Origin: Ceratobasidium sp. AG-K
Lineage: Eukaryota; Basidiomycota; Agaricomycetes; Cantharellales; Ceratobasidiaceae
Length of the DNA: 64,000 nucleotides
NCBI GenBank assembly: GCA_037039685.1
Contig: JAWNGF010000006.1
Location: 3,100,001-3,164,000 of the forward strand
Direction: 5' to 3'
Position numbers and translations under genes: made by a program. Below the pieces are notes generated by a model. It was not told where the DNA came from, did no database searches, and saw only the letters and a list, made by a program, of their open reading frames with translations. Of the stretch, positions 1 to 12,648 are shown piece after piece. The first letter of the stretch is position 1. Each line of letters begins with the position of its first letter.

Positions 1-294
1 TATCGTTTGGGTGCGCATGTACGCATTGTGCCCCCCTAACTACTGTGAAATATGTCGATTTTTGTGATCATTAATCCGGACCGAATATATGCCCAAAAAA
101 AGGAGTCTCCGATCGCCCGCGGGTGGATAAACTCCCGGGCGCTCGCTGTCGCCGGAGGGAGTTGAACTTGGGCACGTGGCTGTGTCGTCCCTTGATCTAC
201 ACCGATATGCCGCAGCTGCTGTCCCGTTACCGCGACAATAACGCCAGCGATATAAATTAGGCAAACCCCGTAGGAGTTGCTCAACTCCCCAAGA
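1..294. other. Upstream region of caspase gene 1
   Basis: No coding region is supported here. A TATA-like TATAAAT lies at about 251-257, some 40 nt before the proposed caspase start. A small inverted repeat (GGAGTTG / CAACTCC) lies at 273-288, directly before the start codon. Nothing else is recognised. Confidence 0.35.
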
Positions 295-3223
295 ATGGTT
301 CAAGATAAATGGCTTGGTCTAGTCGAGAAGCTGTAAGATATCCGTGTTTCTAATCGATCATACTCATGATTTGGAGGTAGATGTGGGCAGACTGGTTCTC
401 GACCATCAAAGGATGCCAAACCTCAAATCCAGCCAGTGATTCCTATTAACGCGGAGTGAGTATCGTCATTCTGTCTAGGGATTTTGTGTTCAAATAACGG
501 TGTAGTAGTATTAAACCTCCTCTGCATGCGCTCGTAATTGGCATCAATGACTATCTAAACCACACCAAGTTACAAGCAGCTATACCAGATGCTGAAGCCT
601 TCAAAACCTATCTCGTGACGGCTCTTTCCGTTCCAGAACATCAAATTACCTACTTGCGCGACCAGCAAGCCAATCGAGCAGGAATCCTTGCTGGGTTCCA
701 CAAACTCATCAACGATGACAATATCCATCGAGACGACCCTATTATCATATACTACGCTGGACATGGTGGAGAGATCTCACCACCTGAAGAGCTTAGCGAC
801 CGCGGACCGTTGATCCAGTGTATTATTCCTCAAGATACTGGCACAAAGTCAGCCCCAGGAGCGTCGCCAATTCCAGACTTTACCATCGGCGCTCTTTTGG
901 ATAAACTAGCACAGGCTAAAGGTAATAATATCGTATGTCCTCCTTAACCATATCTACCTGCTCCAAAATAACAACGTTACCAGACTGTGATCTTCGATTG
1001 TTGTCACTCGGCAAGCGGGTCACGCGATGAGGCCGACCAATCCCGTTACGTCGACAGCGAGGAGCTACCTCCTCTGCCTGCAGAACTAGACTCGGATCTA
1101 GTGCCGAATGTATCACCCGGCTCACGAGATATCAGCGTCTCGGAGGGATTTGCTGGTCAAGCTATGAGCTCGCATATACTCATTGCGGCATGCGCCCATG
1201 GCGAAAGTGCGTATGAAGACAGGGACACAGGGAGAGGGTACTTCACCGCAGCGTTGTTGGATATTATGGCCAAGGGGGTCGATGGCTTGACATATAAGGG
1301 GCTTATGCACCGGTTCCCTAGGCTCCAGCCCAGAGGAGGGTATGTTTCAGTTTAAGCTCTCGTCCATGTGTTGTGGGCTAAGGTGGTTCGACAGATCCCA
1401 GAACCCTGTATGCGAAGGACACAATGTGGACCGCATCTTCTTCAATGCAAAGGTCCTCGGTGCCGACAGCTCATTTATTATCGTCAAGACCGAAGGTGGA
1501 CGTCACTACTTGCAAGCTGGACTCGCCCAAGGCATCACACCCGGTTCAACGTTTGCGATCCACTCGAGTCTTATTATCGGTCCCAACAATCCTGTTCTTG
1601 GCACCATGGTCGTTGATCAATCTGAGCCTTTCCGGGCTTCACTAAAAGTGCCGAAAGGCGCCTCCTCGTTCAAGGTACCACAGGAAGCGTACGCCCGACA
1701 GATTGGGTGTGGATCCGACCGAGCACTGGATGTTTTCTTCGCTGAAGAATTCGTAAATACTACTGAGCCCGACGAACTCTGGGAATCGGCATTCTCAGGC
1801 AAGGAGACAAATATGATGATACGTCCCACAGAGAGGGAGTTTGCGCAGATCGCTGTGGAACTGGATTCAGATAAGCAAGCAAAGTTCAAGATCCGGAACC
1901 AGGCCGCAAACAAGCATGGCGTTGATACGTTGCTTCAACCGGTCCGTGCGGAGGCAGCACTCGTACTACGAGTCCTTCAGGCGGCTGCAAAGTGGAACTG
2001 GCACTGGCAGCGCGTACCAGGATCCCGCCCCTTCCAGAGAGCCGTGGAGGTGGAGTTTTATAGACTTGCAGAGCGAGGCTGGGATGGCGTAGGACGACGT
2101 ATAATGGCACCTCGTGGCGACAACTTGAATCGCAGAGGTGAAGCAGATATCCTGGTACGCAATGGTGACTTCTACGGCATGAAAATCGTAAACAACTCGA
2201 CGAGAGATTTGTACGCGTATCCGTTCTATTTTTCGGTCAGGTCTCAAGCAATATGTGAGTATTTGTGCTTCAGGTCTGCCGCCACTGTCTTACTATACAC
2301 AAACCAGATCCCTTATTCACTAAGGTTGTTGGGGGTGGGCGAATTGACCCGTCCTTACCGAGCAGCCGAACTACGAAGGGGGGAAACTTCTTAACCGTGG
2401 GTTACGGTGCCGGAGGAGTATATCCGTTCGAGTTCTACCTGGCAAACGACGGCGACGTCGATGTTGGGTTCTACAAGATTTTTTTGACAACTTCTCCCAC
2501 CGACTTTGATTCCATCGAGCTATCTAGTCCCTTCGACGATGATGGACGCGCCGTCGTGTTAGAGGAGGAGGTTGATGAAGCAATCGGTAGCCAGGACCTC
2601 TGGGATGCAGTCACTATGACTCTCATCCAGCGTCGTCACCCAAAGGACCCTGACTCAAGAATAGGTAGGTGCTTTATAACACCAACAGAGGAAAGCAACT
2701 GATTTGTGAAACTTCGTTAGATCCACTACTGGTCGCGGAATCCTCCGGCCCCGTCAAGATCCGAGCGTTTGGTAAACCCAACTCGCAAACGTGGTTCAGA
2801 ACACCAATTCTTTCTGAGGAAGTGCTTTCGAGCGCAGCTTATTTGAAACTCAGTACTCAATCAAGAGAGCAAGGTCCGGCGAATAGTGCACCAGTACGTT
2901 TACATATCATGGTTCAGTCATCCACCTCTAACCCTTGGTCGCAGACAGAGGGAAAGAGAACCTGGTTTAGCATATGCATTATTGGGGACGACGGTTTAGC
3001 CAAGCTGGGGCCGGATGAAGAAGTGATGCTGTGGGAGAGTCATGCGAATCGATACACAGGCCCTTCAGTCACCGACGCACTCTGGATCGAAGGACAAGCT
3101 TTTGACCGCAAGCATGATATTTGGAGTCACGTTCAGGCTGGGGACTCGTTTGAAGTATTTGTGATAGCACACGACAGAGGATGGGTAAACATAGCTGAGG
3201 CTGGCGTTTTAGAGGTCTGGTAG
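295..3223 (+). CDS. Caspase-domain (peptidase C14-like) protein 1
   Basis: Seven exons join in phase: 295-332, 381-455, 509-932, 984-1339, 1395-2254, 2308-2664, 2721-3223, giving 870 residues. The caspase-like p20 core starts near residue 42 (LHALVIGINDY). The catalytic dyad is visible as H123 in YYAGHGG and C186 in DCCHSAS, as in metacaspase-like C14 peptidases. After the peptidase core comes a long region shared with the gene at 7263 (QNPVCEG, GLAQGI, VNNSTRDLYAY, DVGFYKIF). The last exon adds about 167 residues not seen in the paralogue; its closing WVNIAEAGVLEVW resembles C-terminal beta-rich tails of other agaricomycete proteins, from memory. The ATG at 295 was chosen because its first two introns (333-380, 456-508) give an open frame into the peptidase core. 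Role is inferred: cysteine peptidase of the fungal caspase-like expansion, perhaps in cell death. Substrate unknown. Confidence 0.8.
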
Positions 3224-5190
3224 ATCACGGTCACCGTTTTTGTTTATAGGGTAGATCAGGAAACTAGATCAAGTGAATGAAAAAGATGGACAGATGCTCA
3301 GGCTCTAGCATTGTCAGGGATGGACAAATGAGTCCACTCCTTCACAAGCTGAAAGCATGCTTGCAAATTAGAATAGTGAGGTCCACCCATGGCCGCTGAC
3401 CTTGCTACCGGACATCCCCTACGAACAATCTCCGAGGCTGAATAGAGCTTAGCGGGCTCTATGCTTTACTTGATTGTAAACCCTCCAAGCGTACTCGTAA
3501 AATCCCAGAACATCTAGTAAAGTTACTAACTAATTGTATTACATTACCGGTAGGTATCAATCCATTTCACAGCAACACGGCTCCTATTCAAGAAATTCAA
3601 CACCCATGCGCTGAATACCTTAGCCGCTTCAAGTACCACCTAGACACAATAATACCTCAGGGTGCTCAGTGCGATCAAATTGTGCCCGGTCACGTCAAGT
3701 CGCGGACGGCCCGGAAGACGGTCTCATTTCAAGACTCGGCGACTGGAAGCAAGCTTTCACAAGTGCGCTAAATGAGAAGACACAATATGAGCCAGGGTTG
3801 TGCTTTCTCATGTAGAAGTCTAGAAGATGCGCATTAGTACGCGCGATTTGACGACACACAACACGCGATATTCGTACCCCGATTATGATCGCAAGGCTTT
3901 GATATAGGAGTACGATCGCATATATCGTATATATTGCCCAGCGCACACAATCCACAATCCACAATTCAACAATACCCTCACTGTTTTTCCTTTGGGTAAC
4001 ACTCTACATGTATTTCATCATATTTCGCAAGCCTTCTATATGCGCGACTAGCCTTGTGTGTGATTGAGGAGCTTCGAAGGGCCTAGCTACACAAAACTGC
4101 CGTTCTCGGCTAGTGTAACTTTTCACAGGGTCTAGCTATGTGTAATTCGAGACAAGCCCGACGAGGAGCCACCCGGAAAGTGTTATTTCAAATACACTCG
4201 CCTTGTGGACTACCTTTCAGTGGAGTAACAAGATCATATATTTGTCATTGTAATGCTATACCTGGTGGAGTTAACTTTGCCCCACCCGTTAATGTTTTAG
4301 CCAGCCCTTCTTGGTTTTGCCTCATGGGTTTTGCCTCAGCTAACTGGACCATTCATTCAATCAAAACTTAGGCTCCACAGTTCCAGAGATCAAGCTACAC
4401 CGGAAAACCAGGAATTGAGAAGGGTTACTAACTACTACCATATTCGCCAGCCGGTTTAGAACATGCAAGCAAGCGCCCTATTCAATGCAAAGTGTCGCCT
4501 TGACACCTCGCATATCTTTTACTACCAACCGAAATTGTCCGGTTCGCCCAGCTGGGATTCAGTCAGCCCTGGGTCGACATTTATCCTTACCCCACGTGGC
4601 GACATTTGCTAACGACCCTTCCATATGACATCATAACTGATCGCTCTAGACCAGACGAAGAGCGATCAACGGCCTTGCTTTTTAACGCTCCTCTAATCCG
4701 AGACGCCTTGCTGGATGAACCGCCGACGAACACGCAAAGTCAGCTCTTGGAGGGTCCCTACATATCAGGAATCACTGGAGGGTAATGAGACGTCTTTTCC
4801 GCCATACCATCATACCATAGTACTACCCGCCTGAGAAGCAAGATTGAATAAAACTAGGACCTTAACTACTTTTGTCCGCGAATTGATGCATCTTTGCCCG
4901 AAATAAACGCGACTATCGGGCCTAAGCTCAAAGAAGCTCCAACCCTTCTAGGAATACAAGTTTATGACAGGAACACATGCAAAATTATGTCTGGGCTAAT
5001 CGTTGTAACTGTCGCGCACACCACGTCTGTTGTTTTAATACCCAGCTGATAGACGCCAAGCGGATGTCACAAAACGCAGCTGGAACCAGCCACCCAAGGT
5101 TAACCCAACGTTGTATACGAACAATCCCCCCCCCTCTGATTTTCCTCCCCGCTGACTTGCTGACCACGCCCATATATCATCCTCGATCCA
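3224..5190. other. Intergenic, no supported gene
   Basis: Only short unsupported reading frames occur over about 2 kb. No RNA gene, repeat family or protein similarity is recognised. CACGTG occurs once, near 4592. The last 200 bases presumably hold the promoter of the small secreted-protein gene that begins at 5191. Confidence 0.4.
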
Positions 5191-5876
5191 ATGAAGCTAG
5201 CTCGCCTCGTTCAATTATATCTTCACTTAGCACTGTGCTTTTTTCTTGCCGCTTCAAGCTGTTCAAATTGCCTTGTCGTCATCGGTTCCACTCGCGACAA
5301 CACAACAAGTAGTATCCAGGAAACCAGACATCACAGTGACCCAACTCCTAGAAAACTCAACCCTCTTGGGGTGTTGGCGCGCCTTGAAGCTGATGTCTCG
5401 CGTCAGCTACAATTACTCGGCAAGTTCAACGAAAAATATCTGATTTATCTACACCTGCTTATGAGTGTTGTATCAGACAAGCGGCTGACAGACGATAGGA
5501 ATCCTAGAGATGTTATTATGCGACTAGAGATATTAGTGTTAGTCGCGGGCCAGGAAATTAGGGGGTTCAAAATCGGGACTTTAGGACTCATAACTGGCCA
5601 AGCTTGGTTGGCAGCGAAATCTTACCACAGAATTGCATCGGTGAGCATGGAAAATGCACATATAATATTTCGAAGTAAACCTAGGCGTTTACATGCGTAT
5701 ACCAGTCCGTCGCCGTACATTGCACCAAGTGGCACAACCGCGAAGAGTTTTCCCAATTCATGCCTCTGTTTCGGATCCTACAACAAGCTGGCGACGCCCT
5801 CGTAGCTGCTTGTGGCGGGGTTGTAGGGGGGATCGTTACGTTTGGTATAGGTCTTGCGTCCCGGAACCTACCTTAG
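5191..5876 (+). CDS. Small secreted or membrane protein, unknown function
   Basis: Two exons, 5191-5640 and 5685-5876, are joined in phase 0 by a 44-nt intron (GTGAGC...CCTAG) and give 213 residues. The N-terminus is a clear signal peptide or anchor: MKLARLVQ followed by a hydrophobic stretch to about residue 23, ending near Ala-Ser-Ser-Cys. The middle is hydrophilic and helical, with LEADVSRQLQLLGKFNEK. The second exon holds KWHNREEFSQF and then a Gly/Ala/Val-rich hydrophobic segment (DALVAACGGVVGGIVTFGIG), probably a second membrane segment near the C-terminus. The gene lies between the two caspase genes on the same strand. I do not recognise the family. The intron is supported because the downstream segment is open only in the spliced frame. 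Confidence 0.5.
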
Positions 5877-7262
5877 CTACGACCTATCCTGCAGGGGCGC
5901 CAAGGTGAGCCAGTTATACTCGCACAGCCCTGCTTCAGCCTCTTAGAATTTCGGGGGCTCTCCTCTAAGTTCGTGTAGAGCCGGTTGACTTGCATAGTTC
6001 AATTCCCTGGGTAAACCGTGGAGAGACGAGAAGTCGGGTAGGTGGGATACAGGGCCAATATCTTCGAAGCGTAGTTACCAATCATTATTCTTTTGTACTT
6101 TTATACCTATTGTATAAATCTTGTTCGTTCCGCAGTGTGCGTGAATCGGAAGCGAGTCAGTGAGATACGGGGGAATATAAGCAAAATTGTTTCTCGTGGC
6201 TAACGCTATAAAACTGCCACACCATGTGGGATGGCTTGATGCGATTAGGTGAAGCCGTCGCACGGAGGCTCGGAAATAGATTTGAGCGCATTGGAAGAGA
6301 CTTTTCCCGTTGAAGAATCACAAACCTGAGGTCTTCCTGAGCACCAGTCATATGGTTACAGCGGAGTTAAGTAATTGGTTGGTCCCAACGTACTCGCACG
6401 TAAATGCCCCTTTCCATGTCGTCAAATTCGCAGCTGCCCTTCGGTACTATTATCTTTGAAAAGCCCGAATATCTAATTAGATGTTACGTTTTTCGCGGCA
6501 CTTTCTGGGTGTAAACCGTGTTATTGCGTTGCAAGCTACAAAAGGGAAGCACCCTACGATCTTGTACTTCCATCTCACAGTTGCCAGCCGACCAACCCAC
6601 TTCTGCGCCATGCTATTGAAAGCAATCCATCCTCCGAGTGGCTCCACCATAGTGAAGTGGCGGACGTTCATCATAGCTAAAACCAACCCATTTGCGGTTG
6701 GCACACCCTAGGTGTATGCGTGACTGGATGATGGAAATTCATGTCAAATGACTAATTTCGGCTGGTCACGTGATTAATCAACCTCCTCTCTTCAGATAAA
6801 TACTGTGACCAATGATTTCGGAATTTGCTCTCCGTTCTTGGTTTCGTGGACCAACTGACCTGGGCACGAGGTTGAGCATATGGTGCGTACGAGCTGTCGC
6901 TTTTACACATCGCAAAGGTTCCACCGCAATGCACAGCCTCAATAGACGCCCTCGAGAACCATCAAAACTGCCCCACCGTCCGTCGGCTCATGTCGGTCAA
7001 TCGATAAAACTAATTTATGACAATACTGTATAATGTGTCGCTGTTGATAATGCTCCAACTGTTAGGGTGGTTTTAGGCCTTATGCGTCATGCCGAAGTCG
7101 CACGATTTTTGCAATCGGGGGCCAACTCAGCCAGGCCGCCGCCGATGTACATTCGGTGTAATGATTGGCTGGCAGTCGATCCGAACTGGAGCCGATGCTC
7201 CACGTCACGAAAGGCACATAACGCATCTTGGAGTCCTCCACGACCTCTGAGAGCTTCGCGTG
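5877..7262. other. Intergenic, no supported gene
   Basis: About 1.4 kb without a supported gene. Two overlapping frames of about 75 codons near 6480-6710, one on each strand, show no motif and look like chance. An E-box palindrome TCACGTGA is at 6766-6773. The end of this stretch is the upstream region of the second caspase gene. Confidence 0.4.
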
Positions 7263-9868
7263 ATGGAGACCATTATTGCTTGTAGCAAATACAGCTGGGA
7301 AACAGTGTACGTTATTTATTTCGGCAGCGCCTATCCTTCTCATCTTAGGTTTATAGTACCGAAACTTACCAACGCGTCACCAATCCCCAGTATGTCTCGC
7401 TCTCGACACGTGGATACTCCTAATCTGGCTATAGGAAACCAATACCGGATCTTCACGCACTCATAATTGGTATCGACAGTTACGAGAGAGTAGCTCCCCT
7501 CTCTGGGGCGGTGTCGGATGCGAATTCTATCGAACGGTACCTCAAGGTTGACTTGGCAGTTCCATGTGACCAGGTTACCAATCTCCGAAATCAGGAAGCA
7601 ACCCGCTCAGCTATCGTTGGCGCATTTTGTCGATTGCGAGAGAACGCTGCAATCAGGCCGTTGGATCCTATTGTCATTTACTACGCGGGTCACGGGAGCG
7701 AGGTGGATATACACCCAACAGCCGCAAGAGCAATGGGCCGAAAACGCAGTGTATAGTCCCGCAGGATGTTGGCTTTAAGGACGAAAGAGGAAACATAATT
7801 TCCCCGATCCCGGACTATCTATTATCTGCAATGTTGTATGACTTGGCGGAGGCGAAGGGGAATAATATCGTAAGTGTTAGAAGTTTGGATAGCCAGGTGT
7901 ATTAACGTTGTCAGACGGTTATATTTGACTGCTGTCACTCTGCTAGCAGCACCCGTGGAGTCCTCGATACGTATCGCATACCTCGTGCCGGAGCCCTTAC
8001 TTTCCCAACCCTTCGGAGCTTTAACTACCCACCAATGAATCTTAAACCACCCCAGCAACCTATCGACACATCCTCTTTTGGTACCAATAAAGTTCGATAT
8101 GTTACCTCTGCCAGTCTCCCGGCGCTCGATGATCGCTTCAACGGTTGCCCATCCTTGTCACGCTTGCCCTTCGATACCAGGAAAACATTTCGACGCGGCA
8201 TGCGGACCCATGTCTTACTTGCAGCATGTGGTCAATCGGAACTCGCGTTCGAATGTGAAACGGTTCGCAACGGATACTTTACTTCGACGCTGTTGAGCGT
8301 TCTCCGCGCTAGTCAAATCGACAAAATGTCATATAAATCGTGCTTGGCCAGTTTTCCTCTTCTCAAGACTCCGCGGTACGTCTGCTCACTTGGGTCTATG
8401 TATCCCGCTGATCCGATTATTAGGCCACAGAACCCTGTCTGTGAGGGCGAGCATGCCAACCGGTTCTTTTTCAATGCAAACATACCGGGAGCACATCGTT
8501 CATTTATCCCCGTTGAGCAAACGGAAGCCGGCTATGTTCTTGAAGCCGGGCTTGCACAAGGCATTGTTCCTGGGTCCGCCTTTAGCCTACACACCAACAA
8601 CGTTCTTGGTTCGGACAATCCATCGCTAGGAACGACTATCGTGACGCCGTTCGCAGATAGGCCGTCAGCATCAATTTGCAATTTAGACCCTGCAATATTT
8701 GGCTCGGGCCCTGTTCCAGCAATACTCTACGCTCGATTGATCGACGTTCGTACGGACCCACCGCTCAAAGTTTTCCTCACCGACTCCTTCGATCTGTCAT
8801 GTCCAAGGAATGCCCAATTGCACGACCAAAACATTGTTGCCTCTCGCGACGATGCTCACATTGTTCTCGACGTCGACCGATCTGAACGCATCACATTCGA
8901 AGTGGTCAATTTGTTTGCCAATACGTTTGGGCTTACAGTGCTGCCTCGCAACATTTTGTCTAATCCGAGCATGGTCAAAACCGCGTTGGACGCCATGGAG
9001 CTCTGGAGGTGGCATGTTTCTCGTGTTCCACCTAGTCGGCCTTTTGCTTCAAGCGTGCGGATGGAGTTTTACCGACTCGAGGAGGAGCAACACCAACCCC
9101 TGGGGAAAACTTGAACAGGGATGGAGTAGCCACTTTGGCAGTATATGAGCACGAGTCATACGGGTTCAAGATTGTAAACGAATCGAGCCGCGATTTATAT
9201 CCATATCTGCTATTCTTCAGCACTGTTAATCAGTCTATTCGTAAGTTACAGGTTCCCTTCTCTACCAGGATCTAACTTCCTTCCTAGGCCCACTCTTTCT
9301 CAAGGTCTTTGGAAGTGCCTCGGTTGATCCTCCACTCGAGGCAGGGGCAGAATTAACTTCTGATCACCTCGCGCCACTCTACTTCCATCTTGGACCGACC
9401 AAACTTGACGTAGGAATGTTCAGGCTCTTTGTCACAACCTGCCCAGCAGATTTCGAATCCGTCGCACAACCCTCGCCATTTTCGGTACTGGGGTGTGTAG
9501 CGCCAGGTGAAGATGAGTTCACGGATGGCGTTTGTGTCGAGTGTGGAGCTGGAAATAAGGACCCTCCGACGGTTAGGGGTGTACGCCCTGCGGTGGATCA
9601 AGTTGTGCTCGGACAATCAGTCGCCGGCGAGACTTCAAGGTGGTCCGAACCGGCAATCGCCGAGCCGCCGCTGATGCCGGCAGAGCAGATTTCTGGGGCG
9701 CTCCCTTCTCCGACCCGGGACATCACCAACAAGTCTAGTCTTGTATCCCTCGAAGGCCCAAGAGTACGCAGATTGGTGGATGATGATAATGAGGTGGACG
9801 CTCAGATCGAGCTACAGAGAGTTTGGGACGTGATCGACATGCAGATCGTGCTTCGGGTGGCTGGATGA
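7263..9868 (+). pseudogene. Caspase-domain (C14-like) protein 2, two frame breaks
   Basis: Paralogue of the gene at 295 with the same exon plan: 7263-7306, 7357-7389, 7435-7869, 7915-8375, 8424-9240, 9288-9868. Splice sites and phases all match. The catalytic motifs are intact: YYAGHGS (His) and DCCHSAS (Cys), separated by the same intron. Two single-base breaks interrupt it. One is at the GGG of 7735-7737, between the YYAGHGSEVD block and QCIVPQDVGF. The other is at the GGGG of 9102-9105, between HQPLGK and NLNRDGVATL. In both, one extra G would restore alignment with gene 1. The C-terminal part has an acidic, Pro-rich stretch after PSPFSV where gene 1 is short, and lacks the extra last exon of gene 1. 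Because everything except two G-runs is intact, this may be a working gene with sequence errors rather than a pseudogene. Confidence 0.7.
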
Positions 9869-10255
9869 ATACATTGGATACGAACGGCCTATTCGGGGAT
9901 GAGATGTCTGTTGCATTTCTGGGTTCGGGTCTGTTTAAAACAAGTGGTTTACGGTTTGAACAATGTATTCTATAATTGATGATGTGGATAACGGACGTAG
10001 GATTCTGGCTCACGGTGGTCTACGCATACATTCGATGGCAATATGGGCTCGAGGATTCCGATCAACGAACCAGTACCGGGGCTTTCCAAAGTAGCGCAGT
10101 AGACGCGCATTGCCCCCGTTCGAGCTACCAGAGATTGAAGATCGATTGACCCTAGCGGTGCCTTCGATTTGGGGTCACCACAAAAAGCCAACGGCATATA
10201 TCACGGCCCCCAGATTGCCCTCCAACCACCAGCGACCACATCTCGCCTATTCGAT
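9869..10255. other. Intergenic between caspase 2 and DUF2235 gene
   Basis: About 390 bases with no supported gene. An open frame runs upstream of the chosen DUF2235 ATG, but without similarity to the family. Confidence 0.35.
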
Positions 10256-12120
10256 ATGCCCGTAGGACCCAAAAACATTCTCGTATTCTGCGATGGGACT
10301 GGTCAGGATGGACTGATTACAGGTAGATCAAATGACCAATCACACCGAGCCTTGACTGATCTACGATAACTAGACCAAGATCCGACAAAGAAGAGTGCCA
10401 ATCGCTTTACCAACGTATTACGACTCTGTACGTTAGCTTGGTCGTGCCGACTTTCGCTAACACAGGATTATAGCTCGAGCCATTACCAAGAAATACGGTA
10501 CAGGGTGGGTTTGGAGATTCTACGCGAGGAGCTAGCAAGCTAATCTCTATACGCATACAAGCTCGCAGGAAAGGGCGCAAATCGTTCTCTACCAAAGCGG
10601 TGTTGGTGTGGCTACTGATTTCACCGCCGATACCGTCCTTTCGGATGGCGCCAAGAAGGCATTCGGCACCGCTGTTGGTACGAAGGCAATAGGACTTTGC
10701 TCGATAGTGGACTAATCCCCATTTCACCAGCTGCGAAGATCCGAGATGCGTACAACTTCATTGCTCAGAACTACGTTCCAGGGGATCAAATCTGGTAAGT
10801 TAATCTACTTGGGCACTTTGGTTGTTCTAATTACTGGCTATCATCCGCAGTCTATTCGGGTTTTCGCGTGGAGCGTATACGGCGCGAAAGATATCAGGGT
10901 TAATTGTTCGTATTTTACAGATTCCAAAGATTTCATGTTTACATCAATGTCCCCACAGGATCGACTGGGATTACTTTCCACAGTAGAGATGGGCAAATTC
11001 TTCACATACTGGAAGCAGTTGAACAAAATCCTCCCTGGTGAGCCGCCCCGGCCCAGTCAGCCCGTTCCAATCAAGTGAGTGATCCGGTTCCTGGAGGTGG
11101 CAGAGTATTGAGGTGAAACTATTAGGATCCTTGGTGTATGGGACACGGTCGGTAAGCTCTCCAATGTCAACTCTGTTACCCATTCGCTAAATCCTCATCG
11201 ACGCAATCAGGCTCAGTTTTCGACGGAACCACTGAACGGCTCGACGCGCTTACGCTGGGGGATACCAAGTAGGATAGCTTACAGAGTCGAGCGTGCCTTA
11301 TGGCTAATGGCTAACGACTTTTTGGGTAGGCTAGCTGGGAATGTTGAGATGGCATACCATGCGGTTGCCTTCCACGAAAATCGCGGAAAATTCTTGCCCA
11401 CCCTGTTCAGTGGTGCAGGCGAGAATCAGACACTTAAACAGGTGAGCGGCGGCATGCGGAAACCAGGTTTCGAAGATATCGATTATATCCATCAGGTCTG
11501 GTTCCCCGGCGCCCACTCGGATGTTGGAGGAGGCTACGCTGATATGGAACTCGCGGATATTTCCTTGGCTTGGATGGTGGTAAGCACCTCGTGCCAACGC
11601 AATCTGTTCCGGCTTCTTACAGTTAACATCAAAGGGCGAAATTAAGGACTACGTGGGCATTGAGACGGCCTTTATCGATGCCTCCATGAGCAGGAATCCC
11701 AAGAAGCCAAAGTGGGGCGAGTCAACTCCCCATGACGCATACGATGACACTGCATTTTTCGCCAAGGCTGTTATTGGCCGTGAAGAGCGGACTTCCTTCC
11801 TAAGCAAAGATTCCGTTGTTCACCCCAGCCTTCTCCTCTCGCCCAATACCAAAGGATTGCTAACTATCGACAAGGCGAAGAGCAAAGTACCTGGATGGGA
11901 CCCTAAGAGTTGTGAGGCTGAGCTCAACAAGTATGAAGATGATATAAAGGAGTTCTGGCACGACGTACGCCAATCACTACCCTTCGGTCTCTATGAAAAA
12001 TTAACTCTTTCTGATAGGGTTCTCGCGCGGAAGCACCCGAGTTTGAGGACGAGGATGACATGGAAGGCCTGTTCTAAAGTGGAATATATGCGTTGGTACA
12101 GTTTAGGATCGAGGGCTTGA
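10256..12120 (+). CDS. DUF2235 (Tle1-like) alpha/beta hydrolase
   Basis: The gene begins MPVGPKNILVFCDGTGQDG, the typical N-terminal signature of the DUF2235 / T6SS-phospholipase-like hydrolase domain. About twelve exons are traceable. Introns include 10323-10373, 10428-10473, 10505-10573, 10678-10730, 10795-10850, 10906-10958, 11075-11125, 11152-11210, about 11269-11329 and 11442-11495, followed by one starting at 11580. The nucleophile elbow is CLFGFSRGAYTARKISG (Ser in GFSRG). VWDTVGS and PGAHSDVGGGY supply the other conserved blocks, the last with a likely catalytic Asp. The intron at 11442-11495 is 54 nt without a stop, so it reads through if unspliced. Expected role: lipase or esterase-like hydrolase acting in the cytosol or at membranes; substrate unknown. 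The family is common in Agaricomycetes and need not be a secreted effector. The start could lie upstream, but the family signature begins within a few residues of this ATG. Confidence 0.85.
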
Positions 12121-12648
12121 CGGTTCACCTCATGAGCGGTGTTTGTTATGAAGTCAATGTAAATTTGATATCAACGAAATACATGAATCAGGAAGTCCAT
12201 ATTACCACACACCCTGCGAGCCTCCTTGTATAACTCAGAGTTAGTTAAATTACGAGCTATGCAACGACGCGCCATGGAGCGTCATCACCGGATTGTAATT
12301 GCACTCGGTCTTAGCCCGTGTCTTGGCAGCAGGCACAGGCACCAGCGAGCTCTACCACTAGTATTAGATCAGCGCCTGACTGATTATGCTTCCTCCCCTT
12401 GCTAGATATGGTCGCTTGCTGGCTGATACCTGGAATTCGTTGACCGAATTCTTCTCCTCATTCTCTCGTGCTCTAAACGTTCATAAAGATGACCAGAGTA
12501 GTTTGCAGAACTTCATCGCCCCAGTACTACTTCGTTGACGCGTGTACAGCCTATCCTATAGTCTCGTAAGTCCCCAGTCGCCCATGCGGAATTGCCCTCG
12601 AGGACTTATCCGGTGCTATTTTCAGAATAACGGCATCAAACCTGTGTC
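12121..12648. other. Intergenic with a degenerate dispersed repeat
   Basis: No gene is supported. The stretch about 12337-12381 (CACAGGCACC...CTAGTATTAGATC...CCTGACTGATT) resembles 15003-15055 (CACAGGTACT...CTAGTATTAAATC...CTTGACTGATT), suggesting two old copies of one short repeat. The 3' end is the promoter of the metallo-hydrolase gene. Confidence 0.4.

Noticed and set aside
100..250. Possible tRNA on the minus strand (GTTCAACTCCC, B-box-like)
   Set aside because: The T-arm stem does not pair and no A-box or cloverleaf could be built.
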